Of a stretch of 64,000 nt of DNA, positions 1 to 8,438 are shown in pieces. The stretch covers positions 202,403 through 266,402 of the forward strand of contig NZ_JAFKFW010000004.1 in assembly GCF_017308015.1 (NCBI RefSeq). Direction: 5' to 3'. Origin of the DNA: Allobosea sp. Lineage in GTDB: Bacteria; Pseudomonadota; Alphaproteobacteria; Rhizobiales; Beijerinckiaceae. Positions within the stretch are counted from its first letter, which is position 1. Every line of letters starts with the position of its first letter. The notes under the pieces were generated by a model that saw only the letters and a list, made by a program, of their open reading frames with translations, searched no databases and was not told the origin of the DNA. A program made the translations under genes and the position numbers.

Positions 1-1
1 C

Positions 2-157
2 GATATCAAGGAGGTCTACGCCGAGGCCAAGGGCAACGGCTACGACGTGAAGGTGCTGCGCAAGGTCGTGGCGCTGCGCAAGCGCGACCTCGAGGAGCGC
101 AAGGAAGAGGAAGCGATCCTCGACCTTTATCTGCAGGCCGTCGGCGAGACCGCCTGA
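2..157 (+). CDS. gapR: GapR-family (DUF2312) protein, C-terminal part only
   Basis: Only the last 51 codons are inside the window; the reading frame enters at base 2 and stops with TGA at 155-157. The visible part matches the C-terminal half of DUF2312/GapR proteins: a [18 protein letters not shown] stretch followed by a highly charged ERKEEE helix and a short tail. GapR is a small nucleoid protein of Alphaproteobacteria that clamps overtwisted AT-rich DNA ahead of replication and transcription machinery. Family proteins are usually 80-90 residues, so roughly a third is missing upstream. A strong terminator follows 18 bases after the stop. The family call is secure; function is from the family. 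Confidence 0.85.
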   Translation, partial: DIKEVYAEAKGNGYDVKVLRKVVALRKRDLEERKEEEAILDLYLQAVGETA

Positions 158-175
158 GCCTCGATGCCGAATGCG

Positions 176-215
176 GAAACGCCGCCGAGGGACTCCTCGG
201 CGGCGTTTCGCTTTT
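176..215 (+). terminator. Rho-independent terminator of gapR
   Basis: A perfect 15-bp stem, GAAACGCCGCCGAGG (176-190) and its complement at 195-209, closes on a 4-base GACT loop and is followed by GCTTTTC. It lies just after the gapR stop and could also serve the converging nitroreductase gene. Confidence 0.85.
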
Positions 216-282
216 CAGAGGTGCCATCCGGGCGGCGGGCTTGAGCCCAGGCGCCCGGCACCGGACGATCTCGAACCTGCGC

Positions 283-870
283 TCAACGATGGGTGCGGAA
301 GCGCAGTGCGTCGTCGATGAAGGTCTTTTCCGCGAAGCCGGCCTCGTTGGAGCCGAAAGGCATCTGGGCCGTGAGCTTCCAGGAGGCCGGGATGTTCCAT
401 GCCTTGGCGGCCTCCGCGTCGACGAGCGGATGGTAGTGCTGAAGGCTGGCGCCGATGCCGGCATCGGCCAAGGCGGTCCATACCGCCAGTTGCGCCATGC
501 CGGTCGAATGTTCGGACCAGATCGGGAAGTTGTGCGCGTATAGTGGGAAATTGGTCTGGAGTGCCTGCACCGGCTCCTGATCCTCGTAGAACAGCACGGT
601 CCCGGCTCCGCTCGCGAAGCTGTCGATCTTCTTGCTCGTCCCCTCGAAATCGGCGGCTGGCACGACCGCGCGAAGCGCTTCCCTGGTGATGTTCCAGAAC
701 TTGTCGCTCTCCTTGCCGAAAAGGATGACCGCGCGGGAGCTCTGCGAATTGAAGCTGGAGGGCGACAGCCGGATCGCCTCTCTGACCAGGCCATCCACCT
801 GAGCTTCGGAAACCGGCAGATTCTTGCCGAGGGCATATTGCGTGCGGCGCTTCTTGAGTTTGTCGAGCAT
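283..870 (-). CDS. Nitroreductase family protein (Frm2/Hbn1-like)
   Basis: A 195-residue protein of the small single-domain FMN nitroreductase superfamily. It begins MLDKLKKRRTQYALGK, has the SPSSFNSQSSRAV segment typical of the FMN phosphate-binding region, and near the C-terminus the GSNEAGFAEKTF segment; this pattern is closest to fungal Frm2/Hbn1 and bacterial YfkO-like nitroreductases. Such enzymes use NAD(P)H to reduce nitro-compounds or quinones. Start: ATG at 870 is preceded by GAGGAAGAC, while an in-frame upstream start at 954 would run into the divergent regulator's control region. It is transcribed away from a LysR gene 185 bp off, the usual layout for a regulator and its target. 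Substrate unknown. Confidence 0.85.
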   Translation of the reverse strand: MLDKLKKRRTQYALGKNLPVSEAQVDGLVREAIRLSPSSFNSQSSRAVILFGKESDKFWNITREALRAVVPAADFEGTSKKIDSFASGAGTVLFYEDQEPVQALQTNFPLYAHNFPIWSEHSTGMAQLAVWTALADAGIGASLQHYHPLVDAEAAKAWNIPASWKLTAQMPFGSNEAGFAEKTFIDDALRFRTHR

Positions 871-1055
871 GTCTTCCTCATCCTGGAATGCGTGTCGCCG
901 GCAAGCCGAGGAGGCCGGCCGGCTTCTCGAAACCCGGCCCCGTGCATCTTTCACGAATGCGGAGCCTGATATCTGGTGGTGGAGAGGTAGTGGTTCACTT
1001 CTCGCATCAGAACCCTCATAATCGGAACCAAACTGTTGCTGCAGGAGGAACGCCG

Positions 1056-2048
1056 ATGGCAGGGCTCGATGACATCCGGAGCTTCATCGCCGTGGTCGAG
1101 GCTGGTGGCTTCGGCCGGGCGGCGCAGACGCTGGGCTTGGCGAAATCGATCGTCAGCCGGCGGGTGAGCCGGCTGGAGGAGGAGCTGGGCACGCGCCTGC
1201 TCAGCCGCACGACGCGCGGCGTCGCCGCGACCGAGGCCGGGCTCGAGTTCAAGGCGCGCAGTGAGCGCATTCTGGCTGAGCTCGACGAGGCGTGCGAGGC
1301 GGTCGCGCAGCGGGCGGGCGGCGTTGCCGGGCGCCTGCGGCTGGCCATGCCGATGACCTTCGGCAACAAGCATGTCGCGCCGCTGCTTGGCGAGCTCGCG
1401 CAGAGGTATCCGCGGCTCGAAATCGACGTGCAGGCCAGCGACCGCTATGTCGACCTGATCGGCGAGCGTTTCGATGCTGCGATCCGGATCGGCTCGCTCA
1501 AGGATTCCAGTCTCATCGCCCGGAAGATCGCGCCGGTCCATGCCACGGTTGTCGGCAGCTCCGCCTATTTCGAGCGGAAGGGACGTCCGGCCATCCCCGC
1601 CGATCTCAACGATCATGACTGCCTGCTCTATAGCGGCACGAACGATCAGGACTGGGTGTTCCGGACCGGCAGGCGCTGGACCACGGTGCGGCCTCCAGGC
1701 CGGATGCACTCGGATAGCGGTGACACCCTGCTCTCCTGGGTCGTGGCCGGGCTCGGCTTGGCGGTGCTGCCCACCTTCATCGCTTCCGATGCGATCCGTT
1801 CCGGTGCGGTCGAGCCGATCCTGCTCGATTATCCGATGCCGACGCGCGCGCTCTATGTCGTGCGCCCGCCCGGCGCCTATGTCCCCGGCAAGGTCAGGGT
1901 GCTGATCGATCTGCTGGTCGAGCGCTTCGGTGGCACGCCCTATTGGGACCCCTGCCAGATGGAGGCGCATCAGCGGGGCCTGAGGCTCGACGAGCCGATG
2001 AGCAGCCAGCTTATGCCTGCCGTGAAGCCCGCGCATCAAGCGGCGTGA
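1056..2048 (+). CDS. LysR-family transcriptional regulator
   Basis: A 330-residue LysR regulator. Residues 1-60 form the winged helix-turn-helix (DIRSFIAVVEAGGFGRAAQTLG, then a SIVSRRVSRLEEELG recognition helix), followed by a linker helix and a periplasmic-binding-protein-like effector domain (about 90-300). The start ATG at 1056 has a good AGGAGGAA site 5-12 bases upstream. It is divergent from the nitroreductase gene, whose expression it may control; this is inferred from layout only. The long C-terminal tail past residue 300 (KPAHQAA end) is unremarkable. The GST gene begins 76 bases downstream on the same strand. Confidence 0.9.
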   Translation: MAGLDDIRSFIAVVEAGGFGRAAQTLGLAKSIVSRRVSRLEEELGTRLLSRTTRGVAATEAGLEFKARSERILAELDEACEAVAQRAGGVAGRLRLAMPMTFGNKHVAPLLGELAQRYPRLEIDVQASDRYVDLIGERFDAAIRIGSLKDSSLIARKIAPVHATVVGSSAYFERKGRPAIPADLNDHDCLLYSGTNDQDWVFRTGRRWTTVRPPGRMHSDSGDTLLSWVVAGLGLAVLPTFIASDAIRSGAVEPILLDYPMPTRALYVVRPPGAYVPGKVRVLIDLLVERFGGTPYWDPCQMEAHQRGLRLDEPMSSQLMPAVKPAHQAA

Positions 2049-2124
2049 TTCGGCGCATCACGCGAATTCGCGTGGCTTTGCGTTTCGGTTTCGGCACTCT
2101 CCCGCAGTTGAAACGGAGGTCGCG

Positions 2125-2733
2125 ATGCTGCTCGTCGGAATGCTGGATAGTCCCTATGTCCGCCGTGCGGCGATCACCGGAACCTTGCTGGAGGTGCCGT
2201 TCGAGCACCGCTCGGTCTCCGTCTTCCGGCACATGGAAGAGTTCCGGGCGATCAATCCGCTGATCAAGGCGCCGACGCTGGTCACCGACGACGGCATAGC
2301 GATCAGCGAATCCCTGCTGATCATCCAGCATTTCGAGGATGTCGCCGGCCGCTCGCTGAGGCCGCTCGACGGCGTGGCGCGCCGACGCGACCTGGCGCTG
2401 ACCGGTGTCGGCATCGTCGCGGCCGACAAGGCGGTCTCGATCGAGTACGAGCGCAAGCGGCCGGAAGCGCAGCGTTATGCGCCCTGGCAGGAGCGTATCG
2501 TCTTCCAATTGCACGTCGCGCTCGACCTGCTCGACGCCGCGGCGAAGGAGGGCGAGTTAACGGCGGGGCCGGAATTGCTGCCGAGCGATATCGCGGCCGC
2601 CATCGCCTGGGGCTTCTGCCGCTTCGTGATCCCGGAATTCGCCCCCGAAGAGCGCTGGCCGGCGCTGGCCGAACAGGCGCGAGCCTGCGAGGCGCTCGAC
2701 GCGTTCAAGACCTGGCCGATCGATCGAGAGTAA
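2125..2733 (+). CDS. Glutathione S-transferase family protein
   Basis: A 202-residue GST. The N-terminal thioredoxin-like domain (1-75) begins LVGMLDSPYVRRAAI, where Ser9 occupies the usual catalytic Ser/Cys/Tyr area, and contains the glutathione-binding cis-Pro segment (KAPTLV) and the SES motif (AISESLLI) at about residue 62. The all-alpha C-terminal domain follows. CGGAGG lies 6 bases before the ATG. The gene converges on the DUF882 gene with only 3 bases between the stops. It may be co-transcribed with the LysR gene. Specific substrate not predictable. Confidence 0.85.
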   Translation: MLLVGMLDSPYVRRAAITGTLLEVPFEHRSVSVFRHMEEFRAINPLIKAPTLVTDDGIAISESLLIIQHFEDVAGRSLRPLDGVARRRDLALTGVGIVAADKAVSIEYERKRPEAQRYAPWQERIVFQLHVALDLLDAAAKEGELTAGPELLPSDIAAAIAWGFCRFVIPEFAPEERWPALAEQARACEALDAFKTWPIDRE

Positions 2734-2736
2734 GCG

Positions 2737-4536
2737 TCAATTCTGGACGAAATTCGTCGGCAGCGGGCGGACGGCCGGGCCGCTGAAGGAGCCGGGCTTG
2801 GCGTCGACCGGGTCGGTATGGCTGAAGCCCAGCGCCGCGGCGGGGCTCGGGCCGGCGATCGGCGCGCCGGACGGACCGGCCGTCCGGGCGCGGGCGGTCG
2901 CAACATTGACCGGCTTGCCGGGAGCGATGCCGGAACGCGAGACCGCTGCGAACAGCGAGTTCAGGCCGCCGCGATCCATCTCGGCGGTATCTTCGGGCTC
3001 TTCTGGAACCGGAACGGAGCGTTGGGATGCGGTTGCGAAGCTGATGCCGCCCTCACGCGGACGCACCGGCGGCAACGAGGCGGTGACAAGGCGCCCTTCG
3101 GCAGCCTGGGCGAGAGAGGTTTCGGCTGAGCCGCTGCCGCGAAGCGAGGCGATCGCTGCGTCGGCAAGGGCGGTCGGCCGCATTGGCGGCAGCGGGGCGT
3201 TGGTTGGCTGGCCGGCGATGACGATTTCGCTCGGGCTGGCCACTTCGCCGGGGCGACGGGGTGGCAGGGAGGCGAGCACGAGCTTCTGCTCGGGCTGAGG
3301 CGCGAAGGCGAGGGCGCCGCCGGCTGCGGGCAGCGCGGCGATCTGGACCGGCGCGCCGTCATCCGCGGGAAGCGATAGGCCGCGTGGCCGTGCCAGCGGC
3401 AACGGGGCGTCGATCAGTTGCGGTCTGATTTCCTGGAGACCGCGCTGCGGCGCTGCAGCGATGGCAGGCTGGGCCGGAGCTTGCGGGGCGGAAGCAGGCT
3501 GCGGCGGAGCGGTGTCGACCTGCGGCGCGAGGCGTTCCGAGCGCTCGCGTGTCAGGGAGCGCATCGCCGGTTCGGCAGGGCGTTGCCCCAGGACGACGGC
3601 AAGGCGACCGCCGTCCGGCGAGTTGGCGTCGCCGTAACTGCCGGTATTGGCATAGGCCATGACCGTGGGCTGCTGGCGCGGCGCGGCGCGGCGGCCACGC
3701 GCGGCCGGACGGGCATCCGCCTCTTCCTCGTCGCCGCCGAACAGCGAGGCCCAGAGGCTCTTGCGGCCCGACGCGATCACGGCGCCCTCGTCGAGCTCGG
3801 CAGCAGCATAGCCAGCGACAGCACCACCACCGGATAGGATCTCCGCCCTGGCGAGCTCATAGCCGGCGAGCGGCTGGCCGTCGGCGGGCAGGTGTACCGT
3901 CTTCTCGTCGGGGAAGAGGCGCACGAGCTGATCGCGGGTCATCCGCGGCCAGGAGCGCACCGAGCCGACATCGAGATGGACGAAAGGCGTATGGGCATTG
4001 GGGTAGAAGCCGACGCCGCCGCGCTGCAACCGCATGCCGATCTCGCGGATGCGGGCGGTGGGCACGTCGGGCAGGTAGAAGTCCATCGCCTTGCCGAGCA
4101 TGTGCTGACTGTGCTTGGCAACGGCGCGCGAGCGGCGGCGCAACATCGCGTTGGTGCCGGGCGCGCGATAGGACGAGACGACGTGGAAGGGCTGGTCGGA
4201 GCCGAGCTGGCGCTGGACCTCCCAGATGACGTCGAAGAGCCGTGGGTCCATGCGAGTCGGTTCGTCGGTGCGCCAGTCGCGCAGGGCCCAGTTCAGCTTT
4301 TCCAGCGCAGCCCCATCGTAGCGGCCGTCACGCTTGAAGGTGACGGTCGTCTCCTCCTTCGTGTGCATATGCCGGATGGTGATGGTGCGGGTATCGCCGT
4401 TGGCGGCGGCATCCTGCGTGCCGCGGATGCCGACCAGCGAGGCGACCAGGGCCAGGCCGAGCGCCAGCGCCTGTCGCGCGGTCGGCTTCGTGCCGGACTG
4501 CGCCCATCCTGCAAGCGTGGCGGTTGACCTACCCAA
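2737..4536 (-). CDS. DUF882 (peptidase M15-like) cell-wall protein with long Pro/Ala tail
   Basis: A 599-residue protein. Residues 20-45 form a signal peptide or N-terminal anchor (ALALGLALVASLVG). Residues 48-200 are the DUF882/YcbK domain, related to zinc D,D-carboxypeptidases: SSYRAPGTNAMLR, then HSQHMLGKAMDFYLP with putative ligands His145 and Asp152, and FVHLDVG with His187. The rest (about 210-599) is low-complexity Ala/Pro/Arg-rich sequence with repeated PLPxxRP-like units (DAPLPLARPRG, NAPLPPMRPTA, TASLPPVRPRE), probably a periplasmic or wall-associating spacer. Family members act on or bind peptidoglycan. Neighbouring L,D-transpeptidase supports a cell-wall role. Catalytic activity is inferred, not shown. 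Confidence 0.85.
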   Translation of the reverse strand: MGRSTATLAGWAQSGTKPTARQALALGLALVASLVGIRGTQDAAANGDTRTITIRHMHTKEETTVTFKRDGRYDGAALEKLNWALRDWRTDEPTRMDPRLFDVIWEVQRQLGSDQPFHVVSSYRAPGTNAMLRRRSRAVAKHSQHMLGKAMDFYLPDVPTARIREIGMRLQRGGVGFYPNAHTPFVHLDVGSVRSWPRMTRDQLVRLFPDEKTVHLPADGQPLAGYELARAEILSGGGAVAGYAAAELDEGAVIASGRKSLWASLFGGDEEEADARPAARGRRAAPRQQPTVMAYANTGSYGDANSPDGGRLAVVLGQRPAEPAMRSLTRERSERLAPQVDTAPPQPASAPQAPAQPAIAAAPQRGLQEIRPQLIDAPLPLARPRGLSLPADDGAPVQIAALPAAGGALAFAPQPEQKLVLASLPPRRPGEVASPSEIVIAGQPTNAPLPPMRPTALADAAIASLRGSGSAETSLAQAAEGRLVTASLPPVRPREGGISFATASQRSVPVPEEPEDTAEMDRGGLNSLFAAVSRSGIAPGKPVNVATARARTAGPSGAPIAGPSPAAALGFSHTDPVDAKPGSFSGPAVRPLPTNFVQN

Positions 4537-4714
4537 TCTGTCTGACCCGTCTCGGTGTCTCCGCCGAAGCGGTGCGATAAACGTGAACGAACAGTTGCGG
4601 AGAAGCGTTAACGTCTCGTTAGCGAGCCGGCAATCACCACGCCGAGATTTTCATGCTGAAGGTGGCTAAAGACGGATCATGGCGAAAAGGTGCTCGCGCC
4701 ACGGGCACTTGCGT

Positions 4715-6631
4715 TCAGCCACCCTGCTGCTCCAGTGCCTGTCGGACCAGCCTGTGGAAACCGTAGATGTCGTCGAAGCGGATGATCTGCCCGTCATCGC
4801 CGACGACGATGGTGTTGTAGACCAGATGAATCGGCAGGGGCCGTGACAGGTTGATCCGGCGCTCGCCCGAGCCGATCAACCGTTTCAGACGCTCATGCGT
4901 CCATTCCGGGCCGAGCACCTGGTCCGCCAGCGCGAAGGGGTTCTCGACGCGGACGCAGCCGTGGCTGAGCGCGCGGCGCGCACCGGTGAAGAGGCGGCGA
5001 TTCGGCGTGTCGTGGAGATACACGGCATGCTCGTTGGGGAACATGAACTTGATCCAGCCGAGCGCGTTGCGCTCGCCCGGCGGCTGGCGCACCGAGATGC
5101 CGCCGCTCTTGGTGCGGGTCACGACATAGCCGCGCTTGGCGGCGTATTCCGGATCGGCTGCGAGACCGGGCAGGAATTCCTTCTTCAGGATCGAGGGTGG
5201 CACATACCAGGATGGGTTGACGACAACGTGGTCCATCACATGCGAAAAGATCGGCGTCGCGGTTTCCGGCTTGCCGATGATGGCGCGGGTCTCGTGCACG
5301 ACCTTGCCCGAGCGGATGACGCGTACGCGCATCTCCGGGACATTGGCCATGATGTGGTCCGTGCCGAGATCGGGCGGCAGCCAGCGCCAGCGCTCCATCT
5401 GGGCGATGATGTCTTCCTCGCCACGCGCGCTCGCCGGCTTGCCAAGTGCGGCGAGCGTGCGCTCGCTCAGGATGCCGTTGGCCGGCAGGCCGGCCTTCTT
5501 CTGGAAATCGGTCAGGGCGAGCGCGGTCGAGCGGTCGAAGACCGGCTCCTCGCTGGGGCCCAGGCCGAGGCGGGCGCGTACCAGCGGCACGCGCTCGTCG
5601 CGCATGCCGAGCTTGAGCGGCGGGCCGGCGGGGATGCGCACCAGCGGCGTGTCGTCGAGATGCTCGCGCATCTCCGCGAGCTTGGCCTTGAGGCGGCGAT
5701 AGCCCTCATGCGGCGGATTGTAGGCGGCGAGCACGGCGCCGGCGTCAGGCGCGCCGGCCATTTCCGAGAGCACCTCGGTTGCAGAGGGCAGATAGAGCGT
5801 AGGCGTGATCAGCTTCGAGAGCTGGCGCGGGTTGAGCCGGCCGCCGCGGGCGTCGCGGGCATAGAGAACGGCGATGGCCGAAAGACGGATATCGGCCTCG
5901 GCGAGCTTGGCCTTGTCGCTGGCCTCGAACACCGGCAGGGCATAGTCGTTCGGGCGCAGCGCGTCCTCGCCGGCGCGGCCTAGCTGCGTCGCGATGCTCT
6001 TGCCGGCCTCGTTCCAGCCCTTGGTGCCGACCCAGAAGGGACGATTCTCATTGGCCTGATAGGCGGCGACGATCTCGTTGCGCTCGCGCTCGCCGAGGCG
6101 GCGCAACGTCAACGCATCCGGCAGGGCAGCGGCGATCGCGGCGGAGAATTCCGAGCCGGGCGGCAGCTCGACGACGACCTTCGGCACATCCGGCAGCGGC
6201 ACGAGAGGCTCGACTGTGCGCAACGGACCTGTCGATGGTGCATCCTGCACTGGCTCGGGTGATTTCGCGGCGGGGATCAGGGCCGGGTCCGCGGCCGGCA
6301 TGTCGATCGCGGGAATGTCGAGCGTGAACGCTTCCTCGGTGGAGTCGAGAGGAGCGGCGGCATCCTGCTTCGCCGGATCCTGGAGGCGGCTGCCGGGCGT
6401 CACCGTCCCGGTGACGATCTCGGCATCGGCGGAATGGGCGGATGCGGTCGCAGCGTGCCCTGCGGGGACACGTGGCGCGATATCGGACAGCCTCAACTCC
6501 GGCTGCTCGGGCAGCGGAATGCCCAATGTGGCATCGGTGTTGAGAGGGGTCTCGGCGTGGGGCGGGAGGCATCCCAGGATGATGGCCAGGGCGGATGCCG
6601 AGGTCAGTTTCGCCCAATGGCGAGGACGCAT
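4715..6631 (-). CDS. L,D-transpeptidase, YcbB/LdtD type
   Basis: A 638-residue periplasmic peptidoglycan cross-linking enzyme. Order: signal peptide (MRPRHWAKLTSASALAIILG), a Pro-rich linker, the YcbB scaffold domain, a peptidoglycan-binding_1 repeat (RLGLGPSEEPVFDRSTALALTD), and the YkuD catalytic domain with ALSHGCVRVENP, catalytic Cys about residue 559. LdtD enzymes form 3-3 cross-links between meso-DAP residues. Start: ATG at 6631 puts the signal peptide at the N-terminus; an in-frame start at 6721 would add 30 residues ahead of it and is less likely. Upstream on the same strand is the sigma54-type response regulator gene's end (6737 side is its stop, so the two are tandem with about 100 bp between). 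Confidence 0.9.
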   Translation of the reverse strand: MRPRHWAKLTSASALAIILGCLPPHAETPLNTDATLGIPLPEQPELRLSDIAPRVPAGHAATASAHSADAEIVTGTVTPGSRLQDPAKQDAAAPLDSTEEAFTLDIPAIDMPAADPALIPAAKSPEPVQDAPSTGPLRTVEPLVPLPDVPKVVVELPPGSEFSAAIAAALPDALTLRRLGERERNEIVAAYQANENRPFWVGTKGWNEAGKSIATQLGRAGEDALRPNDYALPVFEASDKAKLAEADIRLSAIAVLYARDARGGRLNPRQLSKLITPTLYLPSATEVLSEMAGAPDAGAVLAAYNPPHEGYRRLKAKLAEMREHLDDTPLVRIPAGPPLKLGMRDERVPLVRARLGLGPSEEPVFDRSTALALTDFQKKAGLPANGILSERTLAALGKPASARGEEDIIAQMERWRWLPPDLGTDHIMANVPEMRVRVIRSGKVVHETRAIIGKPETATPIFSHVMDHVVVNPSWYVPPSILKKEFLPGLAADPEYAAKRGYVVTRTKSGGISVRQPPGERNALGWIKFMFPNEHAVYLHDTPNRRLFTGARRALSHGCVRVENPFALADQVLGPEWTHERLKRLIGSGERRINLSRPLPIHLVYNTIVVGDDGQIIRFDDIYGFHRLVRQALEQQGG

Positions 6632-6736
6632 GGTCGCTATCCCGATTGCTGCCGAACACCGCCATTCCTGCGTGACTCGGCTGGTTGAGACAAGATGCGG
6701 CGGCGCAACAGACCGCCCCATTCGGTTAGTCGCAGA

Positions 6737-8233
6737 TCATGCCGCGTCGGTTTCGTCGCCGTTCGATTCGCTCTCGATCAGCCCGTAATCCTTGAGCTTG
6801 CGGTAGAGCGTCGAGCGGCCGATGCCGAGCTTGCGCGAGACCTCGGACATGTGGCCTCGGTAATGTGCGAGCGCGAAGGTGATGATCTCGCGCTCGAGCT
6901 CATCGAGCTTGCGCATGTCGGAGCCGGCGACGAGGTCGAGCGCGTTGGGATCGCGCACCGGCATCTGGATGATGCGCGGCGGCGGCTCGCCTTGCCCCTC
7001 GGAGCGGGAAAGCGGGGCGGGGGCTGGCGGAATGCGGACCTCGTAGCCGTCCATCTGCGCAGCGATCTGCGGGAATTCGGTGATGTCGAGCTCCGGCCCG
7101 TCGGCCAGGACCACGGCGCGGAACACGGCATTCTCGAGCTGGCGGACATTGCCCGGCCAGTCATAGCCGGTGATCAGGGCGGCGGCCTCAGCAGTGAGCC
7201 CGGTGAGCTTGCGGCCCTCCTCGGCGGCGAAGCGGGCGAGGAAGCCGCGGGCGAGATCGGCGATGTCCTCCCGGCGCTGGCGCAAGGGCGGCAGTGTGAT
7301 CGGGAAGACGTTCAGGCGGTAGTAGAGATCCTCGCGGAACTCGCCACGCTTCACCTGATCGAGCAGGCTCTTGTTGGTGGCCGAGATCAGGCGGATGTCG
7401 ACGCGCACAGACTTCTTGCCACCGACGGGGTCGACCTCGCCCTCCTGGATGGCGCGCAGCAATTTGACCTGCGCATCGAGCGGCAATTCGCCGATCTCGT
7501 CGAGGAAGAGCGTGCCGCCATTGGCCTCGACGAACTTGCCGAGATGGCGCTCGGTCGCGCCGGTGAAGGCACCCTTCTCATGGCCGAACAGGATGGATTC
7601 GACGAGGTTATGCGGGATCGCGCCGCAATTCACGGTGACGAAAGGCTTGCCCTTGCGGTCGCTGGAGCCCTGGATCGCGCGCGCCAGCACCTCCTTGCCG
7701 ACGCCGGACTCCCCTTCGATCAGGATCGGGATGTTCGATTTCGCCGCGCGCTCGGCCAGCCTGATGACACGCGCCATGTCCGGGCTCTTCGTCGCGAGAT
7801 CGCGGAAACCCAGCGTGTTCGAGGCCCGGCGCTTGATATGGCGCAATTCATGTTCGAGCGCGCCGAGCTTCAGCGCATTGCGCAGCGAAACCTGCAGGCG
7901 TTCGGCCCCGACGGGCTTGACCACGAAATCTACGGCGCCGGCTCGCATGGCTGAAACGACGGTTTCGATCGAGCCGTTGGCGGTCTGGACGATGACGGGG
8001 GTCTCGCAGCCGCGTTCGCGGAGCGCCGCCAGCACGCCCATGCCGTCGAGGCCGGGCATGTTGAGATCGAGCACGACCGCGCTGAAACGCTCGCCCTCGG
8101 GTGCGCCGAGCAGGGTCAGTGCCGCTTCGCCGTTCTCGGCGGTCGCCACGTCGTAGCCGAAACGCTTCAGCATGGCGTCGAGCAGGCGGCGTTGGACGGG
8201 ATCGTCGTCGACGATGAGGACGGTGTCTGTCAT
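6737..8233 (-). CDS. Sigma54-dependent NtrC-family response regulator
   Basis: A 498-residue activator. Receiver domain 1-120 with phospho-acceptor Asp56 ([12 protein letters not shown]) and Lys106; AAA+ sigma54 interaction domain with Walker A GESGVGKE (about 174), the sigma54-contacting GAFTGA loop (221-226), Walker [10 protein letters not shown] and the GNVRQLEN sensor segment; Fis-type helix-turn-helix at the end ([19 protein letters not shown]). All hallmark motifs are intact. Start: ATG at 8233, with GAGG four bases upstream; a GTG at 8251 would add six residues. No histidine kinase gene is adjacent, so it is an orphan here. Its targets may include the tandem L,D-transpeptidase gene, but no evidence fixes this. 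Confidence 0.92.
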   Translation of the reverse strand: MTDTVLIVDDDPVQRRLLDAMLKRFGYDVATAENGEAALTLLGAPEGERFSAVVLDLNMPGLDGMGVLAALRERGCETPVIVQTANGSIETVVSAMRAGAVDFVVKPVGAERLQVSLRNALKLGALEHELRHIKRRASNTLGFRDLATKSPDMARVIRLAERAAKSNIPILIEGESGVGKEVLARAIQGSSDRKGKPFVTVNCGAIPHNLVESILFGHEKGAFTGATERHLGKFVEANGGTLFLDEIGELPLDAQVKLLRAIQEGEVDPVGGKKSVRVDIRLISATNKSLLDQVKRGEFREDLYYRLNVFPITLPPLRQRREDIADLARGFLARFAAEEGRKLTGLTAEAAALITGYDWPGNVRQLENAVFRAVVLADGPELDITEFPQIAAQMDGYEVRIPPAPAPLSRSEGQGEPPPRIIQMPVRDPNALDLVAGSDMRKLDELEREIITFALAHYRGHMSEVSRKLGIGRSTLYRKLKDYGLIESESNGDETDAA

Positions 8234-8438
8234 GGCACCTCGAAAGCCCACGCAATATGAAAGAAATCTTGGCTACCGGCGGAATCGCCTGTTCCGTTCT
8301 GGAGCATGGTCGGCCAGAAGGGTTAAGCGGGGTTTAAGCTAGGCGTGTCGCCGAGATGGTGAACGGGCTGCCGTTGATCGGCAGGCCTGCGCCGGCCTAA
8401 GGGTGAGGCTCGTTTCAGTGCGCGAAGGTATCGAGCGA

